This document shows positions 29,721 through 40,683 of a stretch of DNA of 64,000 nt, in pieces. The translations under genes and the position numbers were made by a program. The notes under the pieces are model-generated. The model had not been told where the DNA came from. It did not search any database and saw only the letters and a program-made list of their open reading frames with translations. The stretch lies in contig JBCCPK010000006.1 in NCBI GenBank assembly GCA_039024915.1, positions 186,001-250,000 on the forward strand, written 5' to 3'. The stretch is from Pseudomonadota bacterium (GTDB lineage Bacteria; Pseudomonadota; Alphaproteobacteria; Rhizobiales; MH13). Position 1 is the stretch's first letter, and each line of letters starts with the position of its first letter.

Positions 29721-30446
29721 CTAAGCGGACTGATCGCTAATGAAGAGATCGCCCGCGTAGATTGGACGCATCGCTCCCGAGGCGACACGCAGCATAAGCG
29801 CCCCATCGGCCGCAAGATGGTCAAATGTCCCCTCCCAGGTTTCTTCACCGCGATCAACGACAACGGGCGCTCCCACACCGACCGCCTTAGCTGTCCATGC
29901 CGGCCCGATTGTCTGCGGCCTTGTATCCAACTGCGTTAGTCGTTTGGCCATTGCCGCGGTGAGAGCCTCGAAGATATCGCTGACGTTCGCAGGCGCCCCT
30001 AACGCCGAAATACCTATGGTCCTCCGCCCCGGTATTTGAGGGGCATGCGCTACGTTGATGCCGATGCCGATAGCCACCCGCCCCTGACGCTTTTCGATCA
30101 GAATGCCGGCAATCTTGGCGCCGTCGTGAAGGACATCGTTCGGCCATTTGAGCCGTAACGCAGGTTGCAGCTGTTCAGGCAAGGCGGGTGCAATCGCATC
30201 ATGCACGGCCAAGGCGACCGCGAACGGTAGCAACGCGGCCCCATCAACCGTGGGTGCAGGTCCAAGATAGGTTGAGTACAGATTTCCGGGTTTCGACGAC
30301 CATAGCCGACCGCCACGGCCCCGACCGGCGAGCTGCTCATCTGCGGTCAACCAGAACGGGACATCCGCGCCAGCCTCCGCCAGATCCCAGCTCGCAGTGA
30401 TGGTCGATCCGACTTGCGGAACGTGGTGATGCGGCAGACCGGACAC
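29721..30446 (-). CDS. birA: Biotin--[acetyl-CoA-carboxylase] ligase (BirA, class I)
   Basis: Attaches biotin to the carrier domain of carboxylases through biotinyl-AMP. The 241-residue protein has the catalytic glycine-rich loop GRGRGGRLW at 41-49 and the KWPNDVLHDGAKIAGILIE region, then a small SH3-like C-terminal domain. It lacks the N-terminal helix-turn-helix of E. coli BirA, so it should be an enzyme only and not a biotin repressor. It starts 6 bases after the nuoN stop, the common nuoN-birA arrangement in alphaproteobacteria. Confidence 0.94.
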   Translation of the reverse strand: MSGLPHHHVPQVGSTITASWDLAEAGADVPFWLTADEQLAGRGRGGRLWSSKPGNLYSTYLGPAPTVDGAALLPFAVALAVHDAIAPALPEQLQPALRLKWPNDVLHDGAKIAGILIEKRQGRVAIGIGINVAHAPQIPGRRTIGISALGAPANVSDIFEALTAAMAKRLTQLDTRPQTIGPAWTAKAVGVGAPVVVDRGEETWEGTFDHLAADGALMLRVASGAMRPIYAGDLFISDQSA

Positions 30447-30452
30447 GAGGGC

Positions 30453-31886
30453 TCAGAAAAGGCTCGCCGCCGCACGGCCAGCCCACGCAGTGATCGGCCC
30501 GGCAACCAAGACAAAAAAGACGACAAACAAACCGGACGCGAGCGTCGCGGTTCGCAGTTCTATGGCAGCGGGCTCAAAAGCTTCCAGCGGGTCATCAAAA
30601 TACATGATCTTGATGATCCGCAGATAGTAGACGGCCCCCACAACGCTGGCCAGAACGCCGATCACCGCCAGGACATACAACTCGGCTTCGATGGCTGCCA
30701 AAAACACGAAATACTTAGCGAAGAACCCGGCGAGCGGGGGTATGCCAGCAAGCGAGAACAGGAGCATCGCAAGAAAGAACGCTTGCGTCGGGTTGGTTCG
30801 CGCGAGCCCTGAAAGCTCTGATATATCCTCAACCATGCCGTTCGTGCGCCGCATCGACAGGATGATCGCGAACGTCCCAAGCGTCATCGCGGCATAAATC
30901 GCCATGTAGATAACGACACCTTGCACTCCGGCCTGGGTTCCAGCGGCCAGGCCAACCAACGCAAAGCCCATGTGGCCAATCGATGAATAGGCCATCAGCC
31001 GCTTGATATTGTTCTGGCCAATGGCCGCGAAGGCACCAAGCACCATCGAGGCGATGGCGATGAAGGACAGAACCTGCTGCCATTCCCGCGTTGCCGGTTC
31101 GAAGGCATCAATTGCGACCCGCACAAGGAGTGCCATTGCTGCGATTTTTGGTGCGGCGGCGAAGAATGCGGTGATGGGTGTAGGCGCCCCTTCGTAAACG
31201 TCCGGCGTCCACATGTGGAAGGGAACGGCCGAGATCTTGAACGCAAAGCCGGCCATCATGAAGACCAGACCAAAGACAACGCCAACAGGTACGCCACCGG
31301 TTCCGAGGGTTTCAGCTATCGCGCCAAACTCCGTGTGGCCGGTAAAGCCATAAACGAGCGACGCGCCGTACAACAACATCCCCGATGAAAGCGCGCCAAG
31401 AACGAAGTACTTCAGCCCCGCCTCCGCCGCCCGAGCCGAGTCCCGGTTGATCGCAGCGGTTACGTAGAGCGCGAGCGCCTGCAGTTCGAGGCCCAGATAC
31501 AGCGCGATCAGCGTGTTGGCTGACACCATCATGCTCATGCCCAATGTCGCTAGCATCAGCAAAATGGGGAGCTCGAAGCGCCCGTAGCCCTCCCGTTGAA
31601 CAAAATCGACCCCCAGCGACAAGGCAATTGCCGCCGAGCCAAAGATCAGCACCTTCATCGTCCGCGCGAACTCGTCCATGACGAACGCGCCGTTCATAGT
31701 GGTACCGCCGGGCACAAGCAGCACAAGCACCAACGCAACGATGAACAGGCCGATGGTGAGCCCCGTCAGCAAGTTTGTGGTGTCATCGCGGCGGAACACG
31801 CCCTGCATCAACAGCACCATGGCACCGATCGCCAGAACGATTTCCGGCAGCGCGGGCATCAAGTCAGGAACAGCAGGTTGCAACAT
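30453..31886 (-). CDS. nuoN: NADH-quinone oxidoreductase subunit N
   Basis: One of three antiporter-like proton-pumping subunits of the complex I membrane arm. 477 residues, about 14 transmembrane helices. The conserved proton-channel Lys/Glu pattern is visible in [19 protein letters not shown] and [13 protein letters not shown], with [20 protein letters not shown] in the broken helix region. Last structural gene of the nuo set; starts 18 bases after nuoM. Confidence 0.96.
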   Translation of the reverse strand: MLQPAVPDLMPALPEIVLAIGAMVLLMQGVFRRDDTTNLLTGLTIGLFIVALVLVLLVPGGTTMNGAFVMDEFARTMKVLIFGSAAIALSLGVDFVQREGYGRFELPILLMLATLGMSMMVSANTLIALYLGLELQALALYVTAAINRDSARAAEAGLKYFVLGALSSGMLLYGASLVYGFTGHTEFGAIAETLGTGGVPVGVVFGLVFMMAGFAFKISAVPFHMWTPDVYEGAPTPITAFFAAAPKIAAMALLVRVAIDAFEPATREWQQVLSFIAIASMVLGAFAAIGQNNIKRLMAYSSIGHMGFALVGLAAGTQAGVQGVVIYMAIYAAMTLGTFAIILSMRRTNGMVEDISELSGLARTNPTQAFFLAMLLFSLAGIPPLAGFFAKYFVFLAAIEAELYVLAVIGVLASVVGAVYYLRIIKIMYFDDPLEAFEPAAIELRTATLASGLFVVFFVLVAGPITAWAGRAAASLF

Positions 31887-31904
31887 GAAATGTGTCTTCC
31901 TGAT

Positions 31905-33425
31905 CTATGGTGCGGTCGCACTGAGCGCGTCCCGGGCCAACTCCGCCGCTGCCAACGCTGAGTCCACTTGGTCGACAACCAAGGCCACGGTCGCAGCCGT
32001 TACGTCATTGATTGGCGATGGGTAGACGCCAAAGAAGATCGTCAGCACCACGAGCGGCACGAGCACGACCAATTCGCGCGCATTGACGTCGCTGATAGCC
32101 TTGAGATTCTCTTTCTCGAGCGGACCAAAGATGACCTGACGGTACAGCCACAGCGCATAGCAGGCCGACAAGATAACACCCGTTGTGGCGAAAAGAGCGA
32201 CCCAGGTGTTGGCCTGAAACGCGCCCAGGAGGGTCAGGAATTCGCCAACGAATCCCGATGTACCTGGCAGCCCGACATTCGCCATGGTGAAGACCATGAA
32301 GATGGTAGCGTAAAGCGGCATCCGATGAACCAGGCCGCCATAGGCCTTGATTTCGCGCGTGTGCATCCGGTCGTAGACAACGCCGACGCACAGGAACAGC
32401 GCGCCCGAGATGAAGCCATGGGAGATCATCTGAAAGATCGCGCCCTGGATCCCTTGCTCGTTCAGCGCGAAGATGCCCATCGTCACGAAGCCCATATGCG
32501 CGACCGACGAGTAAGCGATGAGCTTCTTGATATCCTCCTGCACCATCGCGACCAGCGAGGTGTAGATGATCGCCACCACCGACATCACGAAGACGAGCGG
32601 CGCGAACAGTTCGCTTGCTTCGGGGAACATCGGCAGCGAGAATCTGAGGAAGCCGTAACCGCCCATTTTCAAAAGGATACCGGCTAGGATGACCGAACCA
32701 GCGGTTGGCGCTTCCACATGCGCATCGGGCAACCAGGTGTGGAAGGGCCACATGGGCATTTTGACCGCGAACGACGCGAAGAAGGCGAGCCAAAGCCAGA
32801 ATTCCATGTCGGCCGGAAAATCGTGCGCAAGCAGCACCTCGATATCGGTCGATCCGGCGTTCCAATACATCGCCATGATCGCAAGCAGCATCAGCACCGA
32901 GCCGAGCAGCGTGTAGAGGAAGAACTTGAAGCTCGCATAGATGCGGCGCTTGCCGCCCCAAACCCCGATAATGATGAACATCGGGATCAGGCCACCTTCG
33001 AAGAAGATGTAGAAGATTACGATATCTAGGGCGCAGAACACGCCTATCATGAGCGTTTCAAGAACGAGAAACGCGATCATGTATTCCTTGACGCGCGTCT
33101 TTATCGCGGCGCTCGCAAGGATACAGGCGGGCATCAGGAAGGTCGTCAGGATGACAAACAGCATAGAGATGCCGTCAACACCCATCTTGTAGGTGATCAG
33201 ACCGCCGAGCCATGCCGTCTCCTCCACCATTTGGAAACCGGGGTTCGTCGGATCGAAACCGCCCCAGATGAACAGAGATACGATGAAGGTGACGATCGTC
33301 GTGAACAGCGCTGTATTGCGAATGTTCCGGTCAGCAATCTCATCGTCGCCGCGGATCAAGAGGATCAGCAGCACACCGACGAGCGGCAGAAACGTAACAA
33401 TCGAAAGAATGGGCCAGTCGAACAT
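31905..33425 (-). CDS. nuoM: NADH-quinone oxidoreductase subunit M
   Basis: Antiporter-like subunit of complex I. 506 residues, about 14 helices, with [22 protein letters not shown]-type sequence (conserved Lys in the proton half-channel), the [17 protein letters not shown] segment with its conserved Glu region, and [11 protein letters not shown]. It starts 3 bases after nuoL ends, indicating tight co-translation. Homologous to NuoL and NuoN, all three present in the usual L-M-N order. Confidence 0.96.
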   Translation of the reverse strand: MFDWPILSIVTFLPLVGVLLILLIRGDDEIADRNIRNTALFTTIVTFIVSLFIWGGFDPTNPGFQMVEETAWLGGLITYKMGVDGISMLFVILTTFLMPACILASAAIKTRVKEYMIAFLVLETLMIGVFCALDIVIFYIFFEGGLIPMFIIIGVWGGKRRIYASFKFFLYTLLGSVLMLLAIMAMYWNAGSTDIEVLLAHDFPADMEFWLWLAFFASFAVKMPMWPFHTWLPDAHVEAPTAGSVILAGILLKMGGYGFLRFSLPMFPEASELFAPLVFVMSVVAIIYTSLVAMVQEDIKKLIAYSSVAHMGFVTMGIFALNEQGIQGAIFQMISHGFISGALFLCVGVVYDRMHTREIKAYGGLVHRMPLYATIFMVFTMANVGLPGTSGFVGEFLTLLGAFQANTWVALFATTGVILSACYALWLYRQVIFGPLEKENLKAISDVNARELVVLVPLVVLTIFFGVYPSPINDVTAATVALVVDQVDSALAAAELARDALSATAP

Positions 33426-33428
33426 CGC

Positions 33429-35429
33429 TTACAGGCCCGCGAACATGAAGTAGGTAATCAAGGCCGCCACGCCGATCAGCATCGCGAAGGCGTAGTGATA
33501 CACGAAACCGGTCTGCAGCTTTACCACCCTCCCCGTCACGTCGAGAACACGCGCGGCGACGCCGTTCGGGCCGAACCCATCAATGACTTTCCCGTCGCCA
33601 CCCTTCCACAGTAGGCCGCCAAGCCATTTGGCGGGCCGCACAAAGACCATGTCGTAGAGCTCGTCAAAGTACCATTTGTTGAGCAAGAACTTGTAGGCGA
33701 GATCGTGCCTCGCTGCGAGCTGGCCGGGCAGATGCGGCGCCCGAATGTACATCACGTAGGCGACGACAAATCCCAGGATCATCATCACAAGCGGCGAGCG
33801 GATCACCCACTGGGGCACATAGTGCAGATCGTGAAGTATCTCGTTGGTCGGCAGCATGAAGATGCTCTCGCGGAAGAAGTGCTCGAACCCGTCTTCGTAG
33901 GCGAACGAATGTTCGAAGACGATCCCCGAAAGAAGCGCTCCGACTGCCAGGAGCGCGAGCGGAACTGTCATCACCTTGGGCGACTCATGCACATGGCTCA
34001 TGACATCGGCCGAGGCGCGCGGCGCGCCGTGAAATGTTAGAAAAATCAGCCGCCATGAGTAGAAGCTGGTCAGCGCCGCTGCGATGACGAGGAGCCAGAA
34101 GCTGTAGCGCGCGATCCCCGGTCCGGCGGCATAGGCCGCTTCGATGACGGCATCCTTTGAGAAGTACCCTGCCGTGTACGGGAATCCTGTGAGGGCGATC
34201 GTGCCAATGATCATCATCGCGTAGGTGAACGGGATCTTGTTCCACAGCCCGCCCATCTTGCGCATGTCTTGCTCGTTGCTGACCGCATGGATTACCGATC
34301 CGGCACCAAGGAACAGAAGCGCCTTGAAGAAGGCGTGCGTGAACAGGTGGAAGATGCCAACCGAATAAGCTCCGACGCCCAGAGCGACGAACATATAGCC
34401 CAGCTGCGAGCAGGTTGAGTAGGCAATGACGCGCTTGATGTCATTCTGAACGAGACCAACCGTCGCCGCGAAGATCGCCGTCGTTCCGCCGATGAAGGTG
34501 ACGAATGCCAAAGCGTTGGGCGCGTACTCGAAGATTGGCGACATACGCGCCACGAGGAACACGCCAGCGGTAACCATGGTTGCTGCATGAATGAGTGCCG
34601 AAACAGGTGTGGGCCCCTCCATGGCGTCGGGCAACCAGGTGTGCAGCAGAAACTGCGCCGACTTACCCATCGCGCCCATGAACAGCAGCAGACAGCAAGC
34701 GGTCAGCGCGTGAACCTCCATTCCCAGGAACATGAAGGTCGCATCCGCAAATTCCGGCGCTTCGCGGAAGATCACTTCGAACTCGGCAGAGCCGAACAGG
34801 ACGAAGATCCCGAAAATTCCGAGCAGATAGCCAAAGTCGCCAACGCGGTTAACGATAAACGCCTTCATCGCAGCCGAATTGGCCGACGCCTTTTTGTACC
34901 AGAAACCGATAAGTAGGTACGATGCAACGCCCACGCCTTCCCAGCCGAAGAACATCTGCAGGAGATTGTCGGACGTCACGAGCATCAGCATGGCGAAGGT
35001 GAAAAGCGACAGGTACGCGAAGAAGCGTGAGCGATGCGGATCGTGGCTCATGTAGCCCATCGAATACAGATGAACGAGCGCCGAAACCGAATTGACGACA
35101 ACCAGCATCACCGCCGTCAGCGTGTCGAGGCGGAACGCCCAATCGACAGTGAAGTCACCCGACGAAATCCAGTGCAGCACCTGGACCCGTTCGTAGGCAT
35201 GGCCGTTACCAGCGGTACCGATCAGCGACATCAGCCCGGAATGTTCGACCGCCTCCGCCGCTTCGCCATGCCCAAAGCCAGTCTGGATGAACACCACCCA
35301 GGAAAGAACGGCCCCCAAGCCCACGAGTGAGGTCGTAATGATCTCAACGGGCCTATGTCCGAGAAGCTTGCCAAAAAACGCCGCGACGAGGAAACCGATG
35401 AGCGGAAGGAAAACGATGGCTGACAGCAT
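33429..35429 (-). CDS. nuoL: NADH-quinone oxidoreductase subunit L
   Basis: Distal antiporter-like subunit at the tip of the complex I membrane arm. The 666 residues include about 14 core helices, the signature [27 protein letters not shown] region and [18 protein letters not shown] with the conserved Glu, plus a long C-terminal extension (after about residue 500) that forms the lateral helix along the membrane arm and ends in a final transmembrane segment. 7 bases separate it from nuoK. Confidence 0.97.
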   Translation of the reverse strand: MLSAIVFLPLIGFLVAAFFGKLLGHRPVEIITTSLVGLGAVLSWVVFIQTGFGHGEAAEAVEHSGLMSLIGTAGNGHAYERVQVLHWISSGDFTVDWAFRLDTLTAVMLVVVNSVSALVHLYSMGYMSHDPHRSRFFAYLSLFTFAMLMLVTSDNLLQMFFGWEGVGVASYLLIGFWYKKASANSAAMKAFIVNRVGDFGYLLGIFGIFVLFGSAEFEVIFREAPEFADATFMFLGMEVHALTACCLLLFMGAMGKSAQFLLHTWLPDAMEGPTPVSALIHAATMVTAGVFLVARMSPIFEYAPNALAFVTFIGGTTAIFAATVGLVQNDIKRVIAYSTCSQLGYMFVALGVGAYSVGIFHLFTHAFFKALLFLGAGSVIHAVSNEQDMRKMGGLWNKIPFTYAMMIIGTIALTGFPYTAGYFSKDAVIEAAYAAGPGIARYSFWLLVIAAALTSFYSWRLIFLTFHGAPRASADVMSHVHESPKVMTVPLALLAVGALLSGIVFEHSFAYEDGFEHFFRESIFMLPTNEILHDLHYVPQWVIRSPLVMMILGFVVAYVMYIRAPHLPGQLAARHDLAYKFLLNKWYFDELYDMVFVRPAKWLGGLLWKGGDGKVIDGFGPNGVAARVLDVTGRVVKLQTGFVYHYAFAMLIGVAALITYFMFAGL

Positions 35430-35436
35430 GGCCCGC

Positions 35437-35745
35437 TCAGCCCTTCATCATGTTGATGTCTTCGACGGCGATGGTGCCGCGATTACGGAAGAAAACGACC
35501 AGGATCGCCAAGCCGATCGCCGCCTCGGCGGCTGCGACCGTGAGGATAAACAGTGCGAAGATCTGCCCCGCCATGTCCTGCAGATAGAAGGAGAAGGCAA
35601 CGAGGTTGAGGTTGACCGCCAACAGGATCAACTCGACCGACATCAGGATGATGATGACGTTCTTGCGGTTGATGAAGATGCCGAACACGCCCAGCGTGAA
35701 CAGGATCGCACCAACTGTCAGGTAATGGCCTAGTCCGATTGCCAT
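35437..35745 (-). CDS. nuoK: NADH-quinone oxidoreductase subunit K
   Basis: Small membrane subunit with three transmembrane helices, 102 residues. It has the conserved glutamates of the central hydrophilic axis in [20 protein letters not shown] and [13 protein letters not shown]. Located between nuoJ (66 bases upstream) and nuoL, the standard place. Confidence 0.96.
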   Translation of the reverse strand: MAIGLGHYLTVGAILFTLGVFGIFINRKNVIIILMSVELILLAVNLNLVAFSFYLQDMAGQIFALFILTVAAAEAAIGLAILVVFFRNRGTIAVEDINMMKG

Positions 35746-35811
35746 CGCTTGTGTTCTATCCCCCGCTTGCGAACGCCTCTAGAGGCGCGCAAATCTTGCT
35801 GGAAGGGCCTG

Positions 35812-36426
35812 CTACAGACCCTGCCCCGACTTTACCTTGACCACTTCGATTGCCGTTTCCGGCGTCCGCGCATTCTGGCGCGCAATGACCTGCCGTTTCA
35901 CGCCCTCACGCTGGCGCAGCGTCAACACGATTGCGCCGACCATGGCGACCAGCAGGATCATGCCGGCCGCCTGGAAGAAATAGACGTAATCGGTGTACAG
36001 CACGAGGCCGAGCGCTTCGATGTTGCTGATTTCCTCAAGCGGCGGCATCGGCATGCCCGTCTCCAGGGCCACTTCGGCGTCGAGCACCGTGGCGCCCAGG
36101 ACCAGCGCCAGTTCGAGCGCCAAGATGATGGCGACCAGCGCACCGATTGGCAGATATTGGAGAAACCCTTGCCGCAACTCGGCAAAGTCGACATCGAGCA
36201 TCATGACGACGAACAGGAAGAGCACCGCGACCGCGCCGACATAGACGACGATCAAAAGCAGCGCGAGGAACTCGGCACCAGCCAGCATGAACAAGCCGGC
36301 GGAGTTGAAAAACGCCAAAATCAAAAACAGCACCGAGTGCACGGGGTTGCGCGCAGCGACCACCATGAACGCGGATGCGATGGTTATTGTTGCAAACAGG
36401 TAGAAGAAAAGTGCGGTCAGAACCAT
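35812..36426 (-). CDS. nuoJ: NADH-quinone oxidoreductase subunit J
   Basis: Membrane subunit with five helices near the quinone-binding end of the arm. 204 residues with the characteristic NPVHSVLFLILAFFNSAG region and the pi-bulge helix around EFLALLLIVVYVGAVAVLFLFVVMM. A 125-base gap to nuoI contains no visible gene or terminator, and transcription most likely continues through it. Confidence 0.95.
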   Translation of the reverse strand: MVLTALFFYLFATITIASAFMVVAARNPVHSVLFLILAFFNSAGLFMLAGAEFLALLLIVVYVGAVAVLFLFVVMMLDVDFAELRQGFLQYLPIGALVAIILALELALVLGATVLDAEVALETGMPMPPLEEISNIEALGLVLYTDYVYFFQAAGMILLVAMVGAIVLTLRQREGVKRQVIARQNARTPETAIEVVKVKSGQGL

Positions 36427-36551
36427 CGATCAGCCCAGTGGCGGCCCTTTTTGGAGTTTATCTCGGCGCGCAAGCTTGAACATTCATGCTTTGTGCGGTG
36501 GCGCGCGACATCTTCATCGAGCGCGCCAAGCTGACACGCACCGTTGCGGTG

Positions 36552-37040
36552 TTAGCGATAGGGGGCATCAAGTTCCAGCGACTTGGCGATATCTCGCTCC
36601 CAACGCTCCCCGTTCTCCAACAGTTTTTCCTTGTTGTAATACAGCTCTTCGCGCGTCTCCGTCGCGAACTCAAAGTTTGGACCTTCAACAATGGCGTCCA
36701 CCGGGCAAGCCTCCTGGCAAAGGCCGCAATAGATGCATTTGACCATGTCGATGTCGTAGCGCGTCGTTCGGCGCGTTCCGTCGTTGCGGCGCGGGCCAGC
36801 CTCGATCGTGATGGCTTGCGCCGGGCAAATCGCTTCGCACAGTTTGCAGGCGATGCAACGCTCTTCGCCGTTGGGATAGCGACGCAGCGCGTGCTCGCCG
36901 CGGAAACGCGGCGAAACGTACCCCTTCTCGAAGGGATAATTCAACGTCGCCTTCGGCTTGAAGAAGTAGCGCATCGACAGCACAAAAGCGCCGACAAACT
37001 CCTTCAGGAGTAGTGATTTGGCGGCTTGATCAAGCTGCAT
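36552..37040 (-). CDS. nuoI: NADH-quinone oxidoreductase subunit I
   Basis: Carries iron-sulfur clusters N6a and N6b that pass electrons toward N2. 162 residues, with two CxxCxxCxxxCP motifs: [12 protein letters not shown] and [12 protein letters not shown]. The start [15 protein letters not shown] at 37040 has GGGAGAAAG upstream; the open frame extends 49 codons further into nuoH but without family resemblance. Follows nuoH by 25 bases. Confidence 0.96.
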   Translation of the reverse strand: MQLDQAAKSLLLKEFVGAFVLSMRYFFKPKATLNYPFEKGYVSPRFRGEHALRRYPNGEERCIACKLCEAICPAQAITIEAGPRRNDGTRRTTRYDIDMVKCIYCGLCQEACPVDAIVEGPNFEFATETREELYYNKEKLLENGERWERDIAKSLELDAPYR

Positions 37041-37065
37041 CAGATCTTTCTCCCAACGAGGCCGC

Positions 37066-38112
37066 TCAAGGAGCTGTACCGGTGAATTGCAGGAACGCGG
37101 CGGTTGCGACAACCATGAACAGCGATAGCGGCAGGAAGACCTTCCACCCCAACCGCATGAGCTGATCATACCGGTAACGCGGCACAAACGCCTTCACCAT
37201 GGAGAACATGAAGAACACCGCGAAGGATTTAAGCAGAAACCAGACAACGCCCGGAATCCAAGAAAACGGCGGAATGTCGATGATGGGAAGCCAGCCGCCG
37301 AGAAACAGGATCGCGGTTAGCGAACACATCAGTGCGATGGCGACATACTCGCCAAGCATGAACATCATGTACGGCGTCGAGCCGTATTCGACCATGAAGC
37401 CCGCAACAAGTTCCGATTCCGCTTCCGGCAGGTCGAAGGGTGGCCGATTCGTCTCGGCCAGCGCGGAGATGAAGAACACGATGAACATCGGGAAGAGCGG
37501 AAGGAAATGCCAATCAAGAAACGACGGCGGTAAGCCTAGCCTTGTCCCAATGCCTGCGTCCTGCGCCAGAACGATCTGGGACAGATTAAGCGAACCCACG
37601 AGCAAAAGGACGCAGATAATCACAAAGCCGATCGACACCTCGTAAGAGACCATCTGCGCGGCAGAGCGCAAAGCGCCCAGGAAAGGATATTTCGAATTTG
37701 ATGCCCAGCCGGCCATGATCACGCCGTAAACGCCAAGCGACGAGATCGCGAGCACATACAGGATGCCGACATTGATGTCGGAAATGACCCAGCCTTCCGC
37801 CACCGGGATGACCGCCCAGGCGAGCAGCGAAAGCGTTACAGTGATCAGCGGCGCAAGTATGAAGACAGTCTTGTCGGCGCCCGATGGGATTACGGGCTCC
37901 TTGAAGACGAACTTCATCAGATCGGCGAAGGATTGCAGCAGTCCCCACGGCCCGACAACGTTCGGCCCGCGACGCAGCTGAACGGCCGCCCAGATTTTGC
38001 GATCGGCCAGCAGCACATAGGCTATCGTGACCAGCAGCACGACAAGCAGCAGCAAGCTCTGCGCCAGCATCACGATGAACGGCCAGCCGTAGGTTGCCCA
38101 GAAACCTTCCAT
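37066..38112 (-). CDS. nuoH: NADH-quinone oxidoreductase subunit H
   Basis: Membrane subunit forming much of the quinone chamber with NuoB and NuoD. 348 residues, eight transmembrane helices, with the invariant [25 protein letters not shown] and the acidic loop [24 protein letters not shown] chose the ATG giving [10 protein letters not shown]; a GTG two codons upstream also fits. Lies 13 bases after nuoG. Confidence 0.96.
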   Translation of the reverse strand: MEGFWATYGWPFIVMLAQSLLLLVVLLVTIAYVLLADRKIWAAVQLRRGPNVVGPWGLLQSFADLMKFVFKEPVIPSGADKTVFILAPLITVTLSLLAWAVIPVAEGWVISDINVGILYVLAISSLGVYGVIMAGWASNSKYPFLGALRSAAQMVSYEVSIGFVIICVLLLVGSLNLSQIVLAQDAGIGTRLGLPPSFLDWHFLPLFPMFIVFFISALAETNRPPFDLPEAESELVAGFMVEYGSTPYMMFMLGEYVAIALMCSLTAILFLGGWLPIIDIPPFSWIPGVVWFLLKSFAVFFMFSMVKAFVPRYRYDQLMRLGWKVFLPLSLFMVVATAAFLQFTGTAP

Positions 38113-38125
38113 ACCCACTACCCCG

Positions 38126-40198
38126 CTATTCCGCCGCTTGCGCCAGCGGTGCTGGCGTGAGCGTTGCAGAGCACTCCGCCATCACCTTCGATGCCCGGGC
38201 AATTGGGTTGGTCAAATAAAAATCATTGATGGCAGGTGTGAACTTGGCTGCCTTGACCGTCTGTGGCGCGCCGGCAGCTAAGGCGGACAACCCATTTGTG
38301 TCCGCGGCTTCGACGGTCTCGAGATTGGCCAAATGCGGTACCTCCGCGTAAAGCGCTGCGCGCAGCTCATCGAGTGAATTGAAAGGCAATGTGTGTGCAA
38401 GGCGCGCCGAAAGTGCGCGAATGATCGCCCAGTCTTCCTTCGCTTCACCGGGCGGGAAAGCGCCACGTTGCGTCTGCTGCGGGCGCCCTTCCGTGTTCAC
38501 ATAGGTCGCGGACTTTTCCGTGTAGGCAGCCGAAGGCAAGATCACGTCGGCGCGGTGCGCCCCCCGATCCCCATGTGTTCCAATGTAGACCGTGAATACG
38601 GACGGATCGATTTCCAGCTCGTCGGCTCCCAGATTGAACAGGACGTCCACGCCGCCCGCGGCAATAGCACCCGCACCTTTGCCGCCGTCACCAGGCACGA
38701 ACCCCACATCGAGCCCACCGACGCGCGCAGCTGCGGTGTGCAGAATGCAGAACCCGTTCCAGCTGTCTGTGATGACGCCATGCTTCTGGGCGACCTTCAC
38801 CGCGAGCGCGAGAACATCTGCCCCATTGGGGCCGCTCAAAGCGCCCTGCCCGACGATCATCATCGGTCGTTCGGCTTTGGCCGGCTTGCGATCAAGAAGG
38901 GCAGCAAGCTCACGCGCACCCTCGCCAATATGTTCGTAATCGTAGGTGAGATCAGCGGGTTCACCGATCAAGGCAATGGGAAGGGGTGCAGCCCGCCATG
39001 CCTTGCGAATGCGGGCGTTGACGATCGGCGCCTCGACCCGTGGGTTTGTGCCGACAAGCACAATCGCGTCCGCATCCTCGATCCCATCAATGGTTGCGTT
39101 AAACAGGTAACTTGAGCGGCCATGGGCAGGGTCGAGCGCCGTGCCATCAGTTCGGCAGTCCATGTTGGGTGAAGCCAACGAAGCCAAGAGCCGCTTGAGC
39201 GCGTACATTTCCTCAACGCCGGCCAGATCGCCCGCCAAGGCGCCTATGCGGTCCGGGGCTGTGCCACTTACCTTCTCAGCAATAACCGAAAACGCTTCGC
39301 CCCAGCTCGCGGCTCGCAGCTTTCCGTTTTCGCGGACATAGGGCCGGTCGAGCCGCTGGGTGCGAAGCCCATCCCAAACAAAACGGGTCTTGTCCGAGAT
39401 CCACTCTTCGTTGATCGCCTCGTTCAACCGAGGCATGATCCGCATCACCTCGCGGCCTTTCACATCGACCCGGATCGCAGAACCAACCGCGTCCATCACA
39501 TCGATACTCTCGACCTTGGTCAGCTCCCAAGGGCGCGCCTTAAAAGCGTAAGGCTTCGATGTCAGGGCGCCGACGGGGCACAGATCAATCACATTCCCCT
39601 GTAGCTCGGAAGCCATCGCCGCTTCGAGATAGGTGGTGATCTCCATATCCTCGCCGCGACCGGTCGCGCCGAGATCCGAAACCCCGGCAACCTCCGTGGT
39701 GAACCGCACACAGCGCGTGCAATGGATACAGCGCGTCATGATCGTTTTGACGAGCGGCCCGATATCCTTGTCTTCAACGGCGCGCTTGTTCTCTTCAAAG
39801 CGGTTCTTGTCGACGCCGTACGCCATCGCCTGGTCTTGCAGGTCACACTCCCCGCCCTGGTCGCAGATCGGGCAATCAAGCGGGTGATTGATGAGGAGAA
39901 ACTCCATCACCCCTTCCCGCGCTTTCTTGACCCGCGGGGAACGAGTGGAGACCTCAGGCGCCTCGCCGTTGGGACCCGGCCTGCAATCACGTACGCCCCA
40001 GGCACATGACGCAATCGGCTTGGGCGCTCCTTTAAGGTCAACAAGGCACATGCGGCAATTGCCGGCCACCGACAGACGCTCATGGTAACAGAAGCGCGGT
40101 ACTTCGGCGCCCGCCTCCTCACACGCCTGCAGAAGCGTGTAGTGATCCGGAACCTCAACTTCACTACCGTCGACGATGATGGTGCGCGTATCGCTCAT
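38126..40198 (-). CDS. nuoG: NADH-quinone oxidoreductase subunit G
   Basis: Largest peripheral-arm subunit, passing electrons through clusters N1b, N4 and N5. 690 residues: an N-terminal ferredoxin domain with ligand Cys in [18 protein letters not shown], the His/Cys N5 motif [19 protein letters not shown], the N4 motif [10 protein letters not shown] with CPVGAL, then a molybdopterin-oxidoreductase-like region that no longer binds cofactor. The start [11 protein letters not shown] at 40198 matches the family; the frame opens 28 codons further upstream. Separated from nuoF by two non-nuo genes. Confidence 0.96.
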   Translation of the reverse strand: MSDTRTIIVDGSEVEVPDHYTLLQACEEAGAEVPRFCYHERLSVAGNCRMCLVDLKGAPKPIASCAWGVRDCRPGPNGEAPEVSTRSPRVKKAREGVMEFLLINHPLDCPICDQGGECDLQDQAMAYGVDKNRFEENKRAVEDKDIGPLVKTIMTRCIHCTRCVRFTTEVAGVSDLGATGRGEDMEITTYLEAAMASELQGNVIDLCPVGALTSKPYAFKARPWELTKVESIDVMDAVGSAIRVDVKGREVMRIMPRLNEAINEEWISDKTRFVWDGLRTQRLDRPYVRENGKLRAASWGEAFSVIAEKVSGTAPDRIGALAGDLAGVEEMYALKRLLASLASPNMDCRTDGTALDPAHGRSSYLFNATIDGIEDADAIVLVGTNPRVEAPIVNARIRKAWRAAPLPIALIGEPADLTYDYEHIGEGARELAALLDRKPAKAERPMMIVGQGALSGPNGADVLALAVKVAQKHGVITDSWNGFCILHTAAARVGGLDVGFVPGDGGKGAGAIAAGGVDVLFNLGADELEIDPSVFTVYIGTHGDRGAHRADVILPSAAYTEKSATYVNTEGRPQQTQRGAFPPGEAKEDWAIIRALSARLAHTLPFNSLDELRAALYAEVPHLANLETVEAADTNGLSALAAGAPQTVKAAKFTPAINDFYLTNPIARASKVMAECSATLTPAPLAQAAE

Positions 40199-40230
40199 CA
40201 ATTTTGCCCGATTTCTTTCCCGTACGGCCC

Positions 40231-40680
40231 TTAACCGCAGCGCTGGTTTTGCCAGAGTTTGATGTGGGGCAGATGTTCCCAACCAAATGCCCGATCTGAG
40301 TTGCCATGCGCATGCATATGATCAAGTCGGTCTTTGGCCTCGATCAAATTTGGTCGGTGTCCCGTATCCACCCACCACATTGCAAAATGCGCCATGCGCA
40401 TGGCGCTGAACCACTGTTCCTTCTTGCGATAGATCGCACGATGAACGGTGTTCCAAACATAGTTCTCTAACGCCTTTGGGCTTTCCCAAACGCTCAGGTT
40501 CACGATCACGTTCTGGCCACGCCACGGATCATGAACACCCGGGTCGGTCAGCCGCCAAACAAAGCCGGGAGAGCGTTCGGCAACGGCATTCACCTTGTCG
40601 ATCGCTCCCAAGAAGGTGCGGGCCTCAGGACTATCCTGAGGCACCTTCCATTCGGCAATGTTCACCTCGGCTAGCTGCAT
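40231..40680 (-). CDS. DUF3291 family protein inside the nuo operon
   Basis: 149 residues, soluble, rich in Trp and His. Sequence such as [46 protein letters not shown] and [16 protein letters not shown] fits DUF3291, a ferredoxin-like fold related to antibiotic-biosynthesis monooxygenase and dimeric alpha-beta barrel proteins. No role in respiration is established. It starts 3 bases after the preceding lysine/alanine-rich gene and ends 32 bases before nuoG, so it is surely co-transcribed with complex I. Possible roles are assembly, quinone handling or heme-related chemistry; none is shown by the sequence. Confidence 0.85.
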   Translation of the reverse strand: MQLAEVNIAEWKVPQDSPEARTFLGAIDKVNAVAERSPGFVWRLTDPGVHDPWRGQNVIVNLSVWESPKALENYVWNTVHRAIYRKKEQWFSAMRMAHFAMWWVDTGHRPNLIEAKDRLDHMHAHGNSDRAFGWEHLPHIKLWQNQRCG

Positions 40681-40683
40681 GCC

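Noticed and set aside
32005-32961. 318-codon minus-strand frame inside nuoM
   Set aside because: Out-of-frame shadow of nuoM with Arg/His-rich composition and no motifs.
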